Assembly: GCA_035637315.1 (NCBI GenBank)
Contig: DASPXK010000055.1
Coordinates: 1-44,879, forward strand
Source of the DNA: DASPXK01 sp035637315
GTDB taxonomy: Bacteria; Chloroflexota; UBA6077; JACCZL01
Direction: 5' to 3'
Length of the DNA stretch: 44,879 bases
In this document: piece by piece, positions 15,828 to 24,178 of the stretch
Layout of the letters: each line of letters starts with the position of its first letter
Numbering within the stretch: position 1 is the first letter of the stretch
The notes under the pieces: model-generated
The model's database searches: none
Seen by the model: the letters and a program-made list of their open reading frames with translations, nothing else
What the model was told of the DNA's origin: nothing
Made by a program: the position numbers and the translations under genes

Positions 15828-16526
15828 GTGCAGATCAAGATCGCCCCGTCGATCTTGAACGCGGACTTTGGGCATCTGGCAGACCAGGTCGCCCAGGCCG
15901 AGCGCGGCGGCGCCGACTACATTCATGTCGACGTCATGGATGGCGCTTTCGTGCCGAATATCTCGATGGGACCGATGGCCGTCGAGGCCGTGCGCGCCGC
16001 TACCAGCCTGCCACTTGACGTGCACCTGATGATCGAAGAGCCGCGGCGCTACCTGAGCGAGTTCGTGAATGCCGGCGCGAGCATCGTAACCGTCCACGTC
16101 GAGGCGGTCCGTCATCTGCAGGCGACCGTCGCGGCGATCCGCGAAGCGGGCGCGCGGGCCGGCGTGGCCCTCTGCCCGGCGACGCCGCTGTCGGCGGTGG
16201 AGGAGGTGTTCGGTCAGCTTGACCTGCTGCTCGTGATGACCGTCAACCCCGGCTTCGGCGGCCAGCGGTTGATTCCCGAAACGCTGGACAAGATCGCGCG
16301 CGCCAGAGCGTTGCTGGATCGCTGTAACGCCGCGGCCGAGCTGGAGGCGGACGGCGGCATCAATCTGGAGAACGTCGCCGAGGTGGTTGCGCGAGGGGCG
16401 CGGGTGATCGTTGCAGGCTCGAGTGTCTTCGTGGCCGGCAGGGGCATCTCGGCCAACGTCGCCGCCCTCCGCGACAGGATAGCAGCGCCGGGACGATCCC
16501 CCCTTCCCTTTGGGGAAGGGGGCTAG
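15828..16526 (+). CDS. rpe: Ribulose-phosphate 3-epimerase
   Basis: Interconverts ribulose 5-phosphate and xylulose 5-phosphate in the pentose phosphate pathway; cytosolic TIM barrel, 232 residues from GTG 15828. It shows IAPSILNADFGHLADQV at the start, the metal and catalytic strand HVDVMDGAFVPNISMGP at about 33-49, LDVHLMIEEP, the phosphate loop MTVNPGFGGQRLIPETL near 138-154 and ADGGINLENV with the second catalytic Asp near 176. The body ends around RDRIAAP. The last ten residues (GRSPLPFGEGG) are encoded by a dispersed CCCTTCCC palindrome that also supplies the stop codon, so the natural end was probably shifted by the repeat. It converges on rpmB, whose stop is five bases away. Confidence 0.95.
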   Translation: MQIKIAPSILNADFGHLADQVAQAERGGADYIHVDVMDGAFVPNISMGPMAVEAVRAATSLPLDVHLMIEEPRRYLSEFVNAGASIVTVHVEAVRHLQATVAAIREAGARAGVALCPATPLSAVEEVFGQLDLLLVMTVNPGFGGQRLIPETLDKIARARALLDRCNAAAELEADGGINLENVAEVVARGARVIVAGSSVFVAGRGISANVAALRDRIAAPGRSPLPFGEGG

Positions 16527-16541
16527 GGGGTTAGGTTAGGA
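16498..16541. repeat. CCCTTCCC palindrome between convergent rpe and rpmB
   Basis: A hairpin (CCCCTTCCCTTTGGGGAAGG) followed by GGGCTAGGGGGTTAGGTTAG. It encodes the tail and stop of rpe, and the TTA that is the rpmB stop on the minus strand. The same two-part element, in opposite orientation, lies at 43253-43300. It may end transcription from both sides, but lacks T-tracts. Confidence 0.75.
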
Positions 16542-16725
16542 CGGCCTGCTTGCGGTTCGTTCGAATGCACCGCGTGCAGGCCTGAACCTTCCTTGGCGCG
16601 CCGTTCAGGATGAGCACTGCTTTCTGGACGTTCGGCCGCCAGACTCGGTTGGTCTTTCGGTTGGAGTGGCTGACGTTGTGCCCGAACGCCACCGTCTTGC
16701 CACAGATCTCGCATCGGCCTTTCAA
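16531..16725 (-). CDS. rpmB: 50S ribosomal protein L28
   Basis: Ribosomal large-subunit protein of 64 residues. The sequence begins KGRCEICGKTVAFGHNVSHS and contains NRKTNRVWRPNVQ and RKVQACTRCIRTNRK, all diagnostic of L28. Cys5/Cys8 and the CTRC pair near residues 50-53 form the zinc-binding version of the protein. The start is TTG 16725, supported by GGAGG nine bases upstream and by the L28 N-terminus. rpmB divergent from a DAK/FakA gene is a common arrangement; here the small Asp23/YloU gene often placed between them is absent. Confidence 0.96.
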   Translation of the reverse strand: MKGRCEICGKTVAFGHNVSHSNRKTNRVWRPNVQKAVLILNGAPRKVQACTRCIRTNRKQAVLT

Positions 16726-16773
16726 ACTCAGAATCCTCCGAGCCCGGCACCAAAATCACACGCCAGGCAGCAT

Positions 16774-16782
16774 TGGTATAAT
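16774..16782 (+). promoter_or_regulatory. Extended -10 promoter upstream of fakA
   Basis: TGGTATAAT at 16774-16782 is a perfect extended -10 element in the rpmB-fakA gap, oriented toward fakA. No clear -35 box is seen. It predicts a 5' leader of about 90 bases before ATG 16878. Confidence 0.5.
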
Positions 16783-16877
16783 CTGGCGCGAAGTGTAACA
16801 CACGGTGTTCTTGGCGTCGCAGACACCGTCCGAGGGGAGGCCGCGTTCTGCCGGGCTCCCCTCTCCTTGAGAGGTCG

Positions 16878-18551
16878 ATGGCGACTGCCTCCCCACCATC
16901 CCAGCCGGGCGCCGACCGGCCCGGCGCCGAGCATCTCGAGTCGCCGCCTGGCACCATCGTGACCGCTTCACACGTCCGAGAGGCGGTGCAGGCGGCCGCG
17001 GCGTGGCTGGAGCTGCAGGCGGCCAGCGTGAACGCGCTCAACGTCTTCCCCGTTCCGGACGGTGATACGGGCACAAACATGTCCATGACGCTCCGGGCGG
17101 CGGCCGAAGCGGCGGCCGCGGAGCCCAGGGAGGAAGCCTGTCGGGTAGCTCTGGCCGCCGCCCAGGGTGCCCTGATGGGGGCCCGTGGGAACTCCGGCGT
17201 GATCCTGTCGCAGCTGCTGCGCGGTTTCGCCGAGGCGGCGGCCGGCAAAGTCCAGCTCAGCGTCGGCGACCTGGCGGATGGATTCGTCCGAGCTGCGGAG
17301 GCCGGCTACCGCTCCGTCGCCCGCCCGGTCGAGGGCACCATCCTGACCGTTGCCCGGCGCGCGGCCAGGGCGGCGCAGCGCGCGGCGCCCAGGACGCGCA
17401 CCGTATCGAAGCTGCTCGAGCGAGTCCTGCGGGCGGCCGACCAGGCAGTAGCCGAAACCACAGACCAGCTCGACGTTTTGCGAAGCGCCGGCGTGGTGGA
17501 CGCGGGCGGCCAGGGCTATCGGCTGATCGTCGAAGCGTTCTGGCGCACGGCTTGTGGCAAGCCAATCGAGGCCAGCGGCGTGGCCCCGGTTGCTAGCCAG
17601 GCGCTCGTCGCAGCGCAGCACGTCGGGGAAGCTGGGCTCGGCTTTTGCACCGAGCTGCTGCTTCGGGATCCGACCGAGACGGTCGAGTCGATCCGCGCCT
17701 TTATGGAGTCGGTCGGCGAGTCGGTCATCGTCGTCGGGGACGGGTCGCTGGTCCGCGTCCACGTCCACGTCTTGCGTCCCGGAGTCCCGCTGGACTATGC
17801 CGCCGAACGCGGCACGCTCTCCAAGATCAAAGTCGAAAACATGCAGCTGCAGTACGAGGCGGGCAAGGAGGCCGCGCCGGCTGGCGAGGGCATCAGCCAC
17901 ATAGGTGTCATTGCAGTAGCGCCAGGGCTGGGCTTCGAGAGCGTGTTCGGCAGCCTGGGAGCGGCGACGGTTGTCGAGGGCGGCCAGACCATGAACCCGA
18001 GCGTTCAGGATATCCTCGCCGCCGTCAATCGGGTCGGCTATCGGGAGCTGATCCTGCTGCCCAACAACGCGAACATCTTGATGGCGGCGCAGCGGGCCGC
18101 GGAGCAGACTCCGCGCGCCCTTCGGGTAGTGCCCACTCGCTCCCTGCCGCAGGGCGTGGCCGCCTTGCTGGCCTTCAACTACGAGGCCGACCTGGAGATC
18201 AACGTTGGTCTGATGCAAGATGCGGCCAGCCGCGTCGCGTCCATCGAGGTAACCCGCGCCGTCCGATCCGCCCAGGTCCAGGGTTGGCAGGTGGAGCGGG
18301 GCCAGAGCCTCGGCTTGCTCGACGGCGACCTGGTGGCGGTCGCCGAGGACGTGCTGGGGGCCGTGATTGGCGCACTGGCTCGCTGCCAGCCTGAGACCAG
18401 GGAGATCGTCACCATTTACTCGGGCGCGGACGTTCCACTCGCCCGCGCAGAGGAGCTGGCCGAGTCGATTCGCGCCACCTACCCGCACGTCGAGGTCGAA
18501 CTGGCCGAGGGCGGCCAACCTCACTATCCCTACATCCTGTCGGTCGAGTGA
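16878..18551 (+). CDS. fakA: Fatty acid kinase subunit FakA (DAK2/YloV family)
   Basis: ATP-binding subunit of fatty acid kinase, 557 residues; phosphorylates FakB-bound fatty acids so they can enter phospholipid synthesis. The N-terminal DAK2 (DhaL) domain carries VNALNVFPVPDGDTGTNMSM at about 52-71, with the metal-binding Asp residues, and LMGARGNSGVILSQLLRGFA near 98-117. A middle domain (LGFCTELLLRDPTETVESIR) and a C-terminal DegV-like/DUF1949-type region (MNPSVQDILAAV, LPNNANILMAAQRAAEQTP) follow as in YloV. The first 30 residues are Pro/Ala-rich and may be dispensable. The stop overlaps the fakB start (GTGA), indicating translational coupling. Confidence 0.93.
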   Translation: MATASPPSQPGADRPGAEHLESPPGTIVTASHVREAVQAAAAWLELQAASVNALNVFPVPDGDTGTNMSMTLRAAAEAAAAEPREEACRVALAAAQGALMGARGNSGVILSQLLRGFAEAAAGKVQLSVGDLADGFVRAAEAGYRSVARPVEGTILTVARRAARAAQRAAPRTRTVSKLLERVLRAADQAVAETTDQLDVLRSAGVVDAGGQGYRLIVEAFWRTACGKPIEASGVAPVASQALVAAQHVGEAGLGFCTELLLRDPTETVESIRAFMESVGESVIVVGDGSLVRVHVHVLRPGVPLDYAAERGTLSKIKVENMQLQYEAGKEAAPAGEGISHIGVIAVAPGLGFESVFGSLGAATVVEGGQTMNPSVQDILAAVNRVGYRELILLPNNANILMAAQRAAEQTPRALRVVPTRSLPQGVAALLAFNYEADLEINVGLMQDAASRVASIEVTRAVRSAQVQGWQVERGQSLGLLDGDLVAVAEDVLGAVIGALARCQPETREIVTIYSGADVPLARAEELAESIRATYPHVEVELAEGGQPHYPYILSVE

Positions 18552-19399
18552 GCCGATCCGTGCCCCGAATCGGAGTCGTCACCGACAGTACGGCTGACTT
18601 CCCGGCCGCCGCGCACGAGCGCCTGGGCATCGAGGTGGTGCCGCTCTCGGTTACCTGGGATGGGGACACTTTCAGGGACAAGGTCGACCTCACGACGGCC
18701 GACTTCTACGCGATGCTCCCCCGCCGCGTCTCCGTGCCCAAAACCTCCGCCCCAGCGGCCGGTTTGTTCGAGGCGGCGTACGAGCGGCTGCTCGGTAGGG
18801 TCGACCACGTCATCTCGGTCCACCTGGCCGAGAAACTGAGCGCGACCTGCGACATCGCACGGGGGGCTGCCGAGCGGGTCGGCGGTGGCCGTGTGACCGT
18901 CATCGACAGTCGCCAGACGACGATGTGCCTGGCTTGGCTGGCGATGCGAGCCGCCGAGTTGGGGGGGCAGGGCGCGCCGCTCGACCAGATTCTTGACGAG
19001 GTCCACGCCTGGATCCCACGCCTGCGCCTGTACGCGGTCCTCGGTACCCTGGAGTACCTGAAAAAGGGGGGCCGAATCGGCCGCGCCCAGGCGCTCATGG
19101 GCGCACTGCTCAACATCAAACCACTGCTGGCGGTGAGAGACGGCGAAGTCCACCCGGTCGAGCGGGTCCGCAGCAGCTCTGCCGCGATGCGGCGCCTGGT
19201 GGACGTCGTAATGTCGCAGGGTAAGCCGCTCCGGGTGGGCATACTCCACGGCGGCATGCCAGAAGTCCTGGAACAACTGGAGCGGCTTTTTACTGAGCGC
19301 CTGCCGGGCCAGACGTTCGAGCGAACCGAGATCGGCATCGTCCTCGGCACGCACGCCGGCCCGGGCGTGATGGGGGCCGCTTGCCTCCTTGAGGAATGA
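18548..19399 (+). CDS. fakB: Fatty acid-binding protein FakB (DegV family)
   Basis: DegV-fold protein of 283 residues that holds a fatty acid for phosphorylation by FakA. The start GTG 18548 overlaps the fakA stop by four bases. Family marks include RIGVVTDSTADFPAAAHERL near residues 6-25, then VPKTSAPAAGLFEAAYERLL with the conserved Thr/Ser of the ligand pocket, VIDSRQTTMCLAWLA and YLKKGGRIGRAQALMGALLN, where GR(I/L) is strongly conserved. The C-terminus ends with THAGPGVMGAACL, the usual GPG loop. The direct coupling to fakA makes the FakB assignment firmer than sequence alone. Which chain lengths or saturation states it binds is unknown. Confidence 0.92.
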   Translation: MSRSVPRIGVVTDSTADFPAAAHERLGIEVVPLSVTWDGDTFRDKVDLTTADFYAMLPRRVSVPKTSAPAAGLFEAAYERLLGRVDHVISVHLAEKLSATCDIARGAAERVGGGRVTVIDSRQTTMCLAWLAMRAAELGGQGAPLDQILDEVHAWIPRLRLYAVLGTLEYLKKGGRIGRAQALMGALLNIKPLLAVRDGEVHPVERVRSSSAAMRRLVDVVMSQGKPLRVGILHGGMPEVLEQLERLFTERLPGQTFERTEIGIVLGTHAGPGVMGAACLLEE

Positions 19400-19475
19400 G
19401 AATTAAAGGTGAGGAGTGAAGAATGAACGAGCGAAGCAGTTCTTCATTCTTGCGTCCTCATTCTTCATTAATCGA
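19387..19475. repeat. ATTCTTCATTC-family inverted repeat at the fakB-recG junction
   Basis: Left part (GAGGAATGAGAATTAAAGG and GAGTGAAGAATGAAC) and right part (GTTCTTCATTCTTG, TCCTCATTCTTCATTA) are imperfect inverse copies around 19437. The element spans the end of fakB, the whole 23-base gap, the recG ribosome site and the first 15 or so recG codons. It is noticeably AT-richer than its surroundings. Confidence 0.7.
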
Positions 19476-21897
19476 GAACGCTCGTCGCGTTCTCGGCGCC
19501 GAGAGGCGCCAGGGCTGCCACAACCGGGCCGTCGTCGGCGGCCTGGGTAAGTTCCTGGAAAATTGGCGCGGTCGCATCGCCGCACAGGCCGCGGAGGATC
19601 CCTCGACACTCAGGGTTGCCGAGCAGGTGGTCTGGGCGCTCGACGGCTACGCCTTGGCGTCCCCGGCCGTGCGCGCACAACGCCTCGACCGAGCCCTGGA
19701 CATACTGAGTCGCGGCTCGGGCGCCCTCCCTCGAGCCGAGCAAAAGGTAGCGACTCGCGACTCGGCCCTCGATCGCCCTGCAGCTGAGCAAAGGGTCGCT
19801 ACTGCCCAGTCTGTGCCCGCGCCTCCATCCGACACCCCGATCGAACGCGTCAAGGTCTTCAAGCCCAAGGAAGTCAAGCTGCTCGAGCGACTGGGCATCA
19901 GGCGCTTCGGCGACCTGATCTACCACTTCCCATCTCGGCACCTGGCCTACCCGCCGGCCCGCCCAGCCGCCGAGCTGTTCATGCAGCCGGTCGCCAGCTT
20001 CGTCGGGCTGGTTCAGAATGTCGAGATCAGTGGCCCGCCGCGGGGTGGGCCCCACAAGATCGTCGCCACCCTGGCCGATCGGACCGGTCGGGTCACCGCG
20101 ACCTGGTTTCGCCACGGCCGCTTCAGTCCTGTCCGGGCGGGCCAGTTGGTCGCCCTGAGCGGCAAGATTTCCAGATTTGGGCGGGCGCTCAACTTCGAGA
20201 GCCCAGACTGGGAGCGTGCGGACGGGGAGCCGGTCCATACCCGGCGCATGGTGCCGGTCTACCCGCTAACCACTGGCCTGACTGACCGCTGGCTCCGCGA
20301 GAAGGTGAAATGGGCCGTTGATGCTTGGGCGGGACGAATCAGTGACCCGCTCCCGGACTCACTCCGCGAACGACATGAGCTTGCGCCCCTTGGCGCAGCG
20401 CTCAGTCAGGCCCACTTCCCTGAAGACGAGGCCGTCCTGGAGTGGGCGCGGCGGCGACTGGCGTTCGACGAGCTGTTCGCCATCCAGCTCGTCGTGGTTG
20501 GGCGCAAGCTTGAGTGGCAGGGGGCTGAGGCGCCCGAGTTGCTCGCCGAAGGGCTGCCGCTGGACGCGCTCCTGGGCGCCCAGCCCTATCGCCTGACGAA
20601 TGGCCAACGGCGGACGCTGGAGGAGATCCTGGACGACATCGGGCGGCCGCGGCCGATGGTCCGTCTTCTTCAAGGCGAGGTTGGCTCCGGCAAGACGGCC
20701 GTGGCAGCCGCCGCGCTATTTGTGGTGGCCTCTCGTGGCGCCCAAGGCTCATTGATGGCGCCTACCGAGATCCTGGCCGAGCAGCACTACCGCACGCTGG
20801 TCGAGTTCTACGGGGCGGCCGCGGGCGCGCTGGCGACGTCAGGCGCCCGCGTGCCCACGGTGGCGTTGCTAACGGGCAGCGTCAAAGGAGTCAAGCGACG
20901 GCGAGTCTACGAGCAGGTAGCGGCCGGCGAGATCGACCTGCTGATCGGCACCCAGGCTGTGATCCAGGAAGGGGTCACCTTCGCGAAACTCGGCATGGCT
21001 GTAGTGGACGAGCAGCATCGCTTCGGCGTGCGTCAGCGAGTGGCGCTACGCGAGAAGGGCGGCCATCCACACGTGCTGGTGATGACGGCCACCCCGATCC
21101 CGCGGACCCTAGCGCTGAGCCTGTACGGCGACCTGGACCTGTCGCTGATCGACGAGCTGCCGCCAGGCCGCCAGAAAGTGATCACGCATTTGTTGAGGCC
21201 CGACGAGCGCGATCTGGCGTACGAGAAGATCCGCCGCGAGGTGGCCAGGGGACATCAGGCGTTCGTCATCTGCCCGCTGGTGGAGGGCTCGGAGAATCTG
21301 GAAGCGCGGGCCGCCACCGACGAGTTCGAGCGTCTCAACGCCACCGATCTGGCCGGCCTACGCCTGGCGCTCCTCCACGGGCGGATGCGCCCGGCGGACA
21401 AGGACCGGGTCATGCGCGCGTTTCGCGATCGCGAGCACGACGTGCTGGTGACCACGGCCGTCGTGGAGGTGGGCGTAGACGTCCCCAACGCCACGGTCAT
21501 GCTGATCGAGGGTGCCGAGCGGTTCGGCCTGGCCCAGCTCCACCAGTTCCGCGGGCGAGTCGGCCGCAGCGATCTGCCATCAGTCTGCATGCTGCTGACA
21601 GAGGAGGACGGCGAGGCGGTGATGGAGCGCCTCCAGGTGGTCTCCGAGTCCGACCGCGGGCTCGACCTGGCCGAGCACGACCTGCGCGTGCGCGGACCCG
21701 GCGACTACTTCGGCGTCCGCCAGAGCGGCTTTCCCGAGCTCCGCGTAGCTCGAATCGACGACGCCGCGCTGGTCGAGCAGGCCCGCCGCGCAGCGCAGCA
21801 AATCCTCGAGCGCGACCCGGACCTCAGCCTCCCCGAGCACGCCGGCCTGGCGCGGATGGTGGCCGACTTCCGCCGCCGCGCCGGCGAGCCGAATTAG
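19423..21897 (+). CDS. recG: ATP-dependent DNA helicase RecG
   Basis: Branch-migration helicase that remodels stalled forks and Holliday junctions, 824 residues. An N-terminal extension (about 1-135) precedes the wedge/OB domain (VKLLERLGIRRFGDLIYHFP near 147). Walker A is GEVGSGKT at 418-425, motif II DEQH at 529-532, then VMTATPIPRTLALSLYGDLD, and in the second RecA domain GRMRPADKDRVM, TTAVVEVGVDVPNATVM and QLHQFRGRVGRS. The ATG has GAGGAG six bases upstream, but both lie within an ATTCTTCATTC repeat that also encodes the first 15 residues (SSSSFLRPHSSL). A second repeat block, of the TCGCGACTCGC type, is read in frame at 19747-19810 (KVATRDSALD ... EQRVATAQS) inside the extension. The conserved core is intact. 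Confidence 0.96.
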   Translation: MNERSSSSFLRPHSSLIENARRVLGAERRQGCHNRAVVGGLGKFLENWRGRIAAQAAEDPSTLRVAEQVVWALDGYALASPAVRAQRLDRALDILSRGSGALPRAEQKVATRDSALDRPAAEQRVATAQSVPAPPSDTPIERVKVFKPKEVKLLERLGIRRFGDLIYHFPSRHLAYPPARPAAELFMQPVASFVGLVQNVEISGPPRGGPHKIVATLADRTGRVTATWFRHGRFSPVRAGQLVALSGKISRFGRALNFESPDWERADGEPVHTRRMVPVYPLTTGLTDRWLREKVKWAVDAWAGRISDPLPDSLRERHELAPLGAALSQAHFPEDEAVLEWARRRLAFDELFAIQLVVVGRKLEWQGAEAPELLAEGLPLDALLGAQPYRLTNGQRRTLEEILDDIGRPRPMVRLLQGEVGSGKTAVAAAALFVVASRGAQGSLMAPTEILAEQHYRTLVEFYGAAAGALATSGARVPTVALLTGSVKGVKRRRVYEQVAAGEIDLLIGTQAVIQEGVTFAKLGMAVVDEQHRFGVRQRVALREKGGHPHVLVMTATPIPRTLALSLYGDLDLSLIDELPPGRQKVITHLLRPDERDLAYEKIRREVARGHQAFVICPLVEGSENLEARAATDEFERLNATDLAGLRLALLHGRMRPADKDRVMRAFRDREHDVLVTTAVVEVGVDVPNATVMLIEGAERFGLAQLHQFRGRVGRSDLPSVCMLLTEEDGEAVMERLQVVSESDRGLDLAEHDLRVRGPGDYFGVRQSGFPELRVARIDDAALVEQARRAAQQILERDPDLSLPEHAGLARMVADFRRRAGEPN
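19747..19810. repeat. TCGCGACTCGC-family repeat read in frame inside recG
   Basis: GTAGCGACTCGCGACTCG at 19747-19764 and GGGTCGCTAC at 19793-19802 are inverse copies, each preceded by similar GAGCAAAAGG or GAGCAAAGG sequence. ACTGCCCAGT at 19801-19810 resembles another repeat family of this window. The whole block stays open in the recG frame, adding about 20 residues to its N-terminal extension. Confidence 0.65.
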
Positions 21898-21912
21898 GCG
21901 CGTCGGCAGTCA

Positions 21913-21932
21913 GCGACTCTTACCGCGCTGCG
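21913..21932. repeat. GCGACTCTTACCGCGCTGC repeat after recG
   Basis: One base different from 11949-11967 at the mreC-mreD junction. It follows the recG stop by about 15 bases. The remaining 210 bases up to the acetyltransferase gene contain no convincing gene; a frame beginning MYARVTTS at 21941 was considered and not accepted. Confidence 0.55.
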
Positions 21933-22142
21933 AGCGCATTGTGTACGCGCGCGTCACCACATCAACCAGCGCTGGAGCGAAGCCCTTCCTCCGGTTTTTA
22001 CACAAGCTTCTTGACGCCACCGTGTACGTCATCCCGGAGGCCTCGAAAGTGGCTGCTTCGCGGCGCTGGGCGTCGGAGGGCCTGGCGTCTGGGCCGAAGA
22101 CATGGGTGGGAGGGTTGCGTTCTGCAACCGACGCTCTGGCCG

Positions 22143-22739
22143 TCAATCATCCATGAGCAGCTTCCTCAGCACCGGACTCTGAAACTCTGTCGCCACGCAG
22201 TCCATGTAGACCACATCGTAGGCGCGGCCGCCCAGGCGGTGCGCCTCGCGCCGCCGCCCCATCTCGCGAAATCCGGCTCGCGTGTAGGCCCGGATGCCGC
22301 GCTCGTTGTAACTGAAAACGCGCAGCACGATGTTGTGCAGGCCAAGCGCTGTAAACCCGTAGTCCAGCATCAGCGCGGTGACCTCGGTCCCGTAGCCCTT
22401 GCCCCAGCAGTCCTTCTCTCCGATCAGGATGCCGAAATCGGCGGTCCGGTTGAAGTGGTCGATCTGGCGCAAGTCGGTGGTGCCGATCGGCCGCATCGTC
22501 GCCCGCTCGTAGATCGTGAACAGCGCTTCGCCCTGGGCCTTTGAGCTCCTCTCGTACCACGCCTCCTCCGCCTCCCAGGTCATCGGCCCAACCGTCATCA
22601 CCGCCAGCGTCCGTCGCACCTCGAGGTCGTTGATCCATCTCTGATACAGCGGTAGCAGCTCACGCCGAAGCGGCCCCAGGGCTACCTTCTGGCCCTCGAC
22701 GTTGACGATCGGTTGCTGGCGCTCCATAGGCGTTTCCAT
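22143..22739 (-). CDS. GNAT family N-acetyltransferase (RimJ/RimL-like)
   Basis: Acetyl-CoA-dependent acetyltransferase of about 198 residues, cytosolic. The RimJ/RimL pattern is clear: VALGPLRRELLPLYQRWIND near the start, FTIYERATMRPIGTTDLRQI, then the acetyl-CoA loop region GILIGEKDCWGKGYGTEVTA and LMLDYGFTALGLHNIVLRVF, and finally YNERGIRAYTRAGFREMGRR. ATG 22739 has GAGGAG about ten bases upstream and is preferred over GTG 22757. The substrate (a ribosomal protein N-terminus, an amino group of a small molecule or an antibiotic) cannot be told. It is the last gene of a minus-strand block that separates recG from rsmD. Confidence 0.87.
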   Translation of the reverse strand: METPMERQQPIVNVEGQKVALGPLRRELLPLYQRWINDLEVRRTLAVMTVGPMTWEAEEAWYERSSKAQGEALFTIYERATMRPIGTTDLRQIDHFNRTADFGILIGEKDCWGKGYGTEVTALMLDYGFTALGLHNIVLRVFSYNERGIRAYTRAGFREMGRRREAHRLGGRAYDVVYMDCVATEFQSPVLRKLLMDD

Positions 22740-22782
22740 CCCGTCAAGGCTCCTCACGCTTAGCGCGCCGACGGCTCAAATC

Positions 22783-24163
22783 TCAGACCATCGGCCAGCG
22801 GCCGCGCGGGAAGGTTATACCGGTCCGTGCCTGCAGCCGCTCGCCTATCTCCTGAACCTTCTGGAAGAGCCGCGCCTCGTGCACGAAGGACTGCCGGTAG
22901 GCGTCGACGACGACCCTGCCGTCTACGATCACGGTATGGACGCTCCGTCCGTCGGCGCTGTACACGAGGTTGTTGATGGGGTTGAAGAGCGCCTGCCATT
23001 CGGGCCGGTTCGTGTCGAACAGCACCAGGTCTGCTTTCTTGCCGGCCTCGATCGAGCCGAGCTGGTCGCCAAGACCGAAGGCTTGAGCTCCTAACAGCGT
23101 GGCCAGCTCGAGCGCCGTCTCGGCCGGAATCAGGCCTGTGTCCTGTCGCGCGTCCTTGTACTGGATGGCGGCAAGGTTCATCGACCGAACCAGGTCCAGG
23201 TGGTTGGAGCTGTTTGCCGAGTCGCTGCCCAGAGCGACCTTGACACCCTTCGCCAGCAGCTCCGGCATCCGCCCGTGCTCCCTCACGCCCCGCCCCTCCT
23301 TGGCCGCCGTGCTGGGGCACATCGCCACACTCGTCTCGGTCCGTGCCAGGCAGTCGATCTCCGCGTCGTCCAGGCCGAGCGCATGGGCCAGCAGAACGTT
23401 TGGCCCAAGGGCACCGATCGCTTCGAGGTACTCGGTGGGCGGGAGGCCGTGCTCGGCCAGGTACTGCTCGCGCGGCTTCGGGCCGCTGTTGTGGTGAAGG
23501 GTGAGTCCCGTTCCATGCTCGTCAGCGAGCTTCTTCAGCCCGCGCAGCAGGCCTGCGCTGCAGCTCTCGGCTGAGAATGGCATGGCCCAGGCGCGCAGCC
23601 GATCGCCCAGGCGATGGTCGTATTTCCCGATGAACGACTTTGTCCGGGAAAGCGCCTCCTCGGTCGGGTAGCGCGGCAGGTTCCATGGGAAAGCCCGGTC
23701 GGTCACGCACTCGCCCAGGATGATTCGCACGCCGCTGTCCTCGTAAGCCTGCAGGCACGCGTCCGGGAACTTGGTGCTGCCCGGATCGACGAAGCACACC
23801 GTCCCGTTCTTGAGCAGCTCTACGATCGCCAGCAGGGAGGTGTGGTACTCGTCTACCTCGCTCATCGCCCGCCTGCAGGTTGAACACGTGCGCCAGGCGG
23901 TTCTCAACGTCGTCAGGAAAGATGCCCCGCACGGCGTGGGCGTAGCTGATGTGCATGTGCCCGTTGAAGAAGCCAGGCGTCACCACGAGATGGCGCGCAT
24001 CGATGACGCGGTTGGCACGGACCTCAACCAGGTCGGCAGCCTTACCCACATCCATGATGTGCTGCCCGTCGATCAGAATCGACCCGTCCTGGATGATCCG
24101 TCGCTGCTGATCGACGGTCACGACGAAGCGGGCGTTCTCGATCTTGAGCGTTGAGCTCGGCAT
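22783..24163 (-). pseudogene. Amidohydrolase (TRZ/ATZ or SAH/MTA deaminase type) with a +1 frameshift
   Basis: Two frames together make one cytosolic metal-dependent hydrolase of about 459 residues, the family's normal size. From ATG 24163 the first frame gives IENARFVVTVDQQRRI, then VVTPGFFNGHMHISYAHAVR with the HxH metal motif, up to RLAHVFNLQA. The rest is in the next frame: MSEVDEYHTSLLAIVELLKN, TLHHNS, LLAHALGLDDAEIDCLA and VALGSDSANSSNHLDLV, carrying the other metal ligands. The switch falls at 23866-23873, where the minus strand reads CAGGCGGGCGATG; removing one G restores a continuous protein. All catalytic motifs survive, so the change is either recent or an assembly error. Likely cotranscribed with the radical SAM gene 15 bases upstream. 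Substrate unknown. Confidence 0.85.
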
Positions 24164-24178
24164 GCCGCGAGCTTCGAG

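Noticed and set aside
16968..18524. Long minus-strand open frame (518 codons) opposite fakA
   Set aside because: It mirrors the codon pattern of fakA in GC-rich DNA, matches no family and would overlap a certain gene completely.
21941..22156. Small frame starting MYARVTTS after recG, like the start of antibiotic-biosynthesis monooxygenases
   Set aside because: Similarity ends after six residues and the rest is Ser/Ala/Arg-rich without the fold's pattern.
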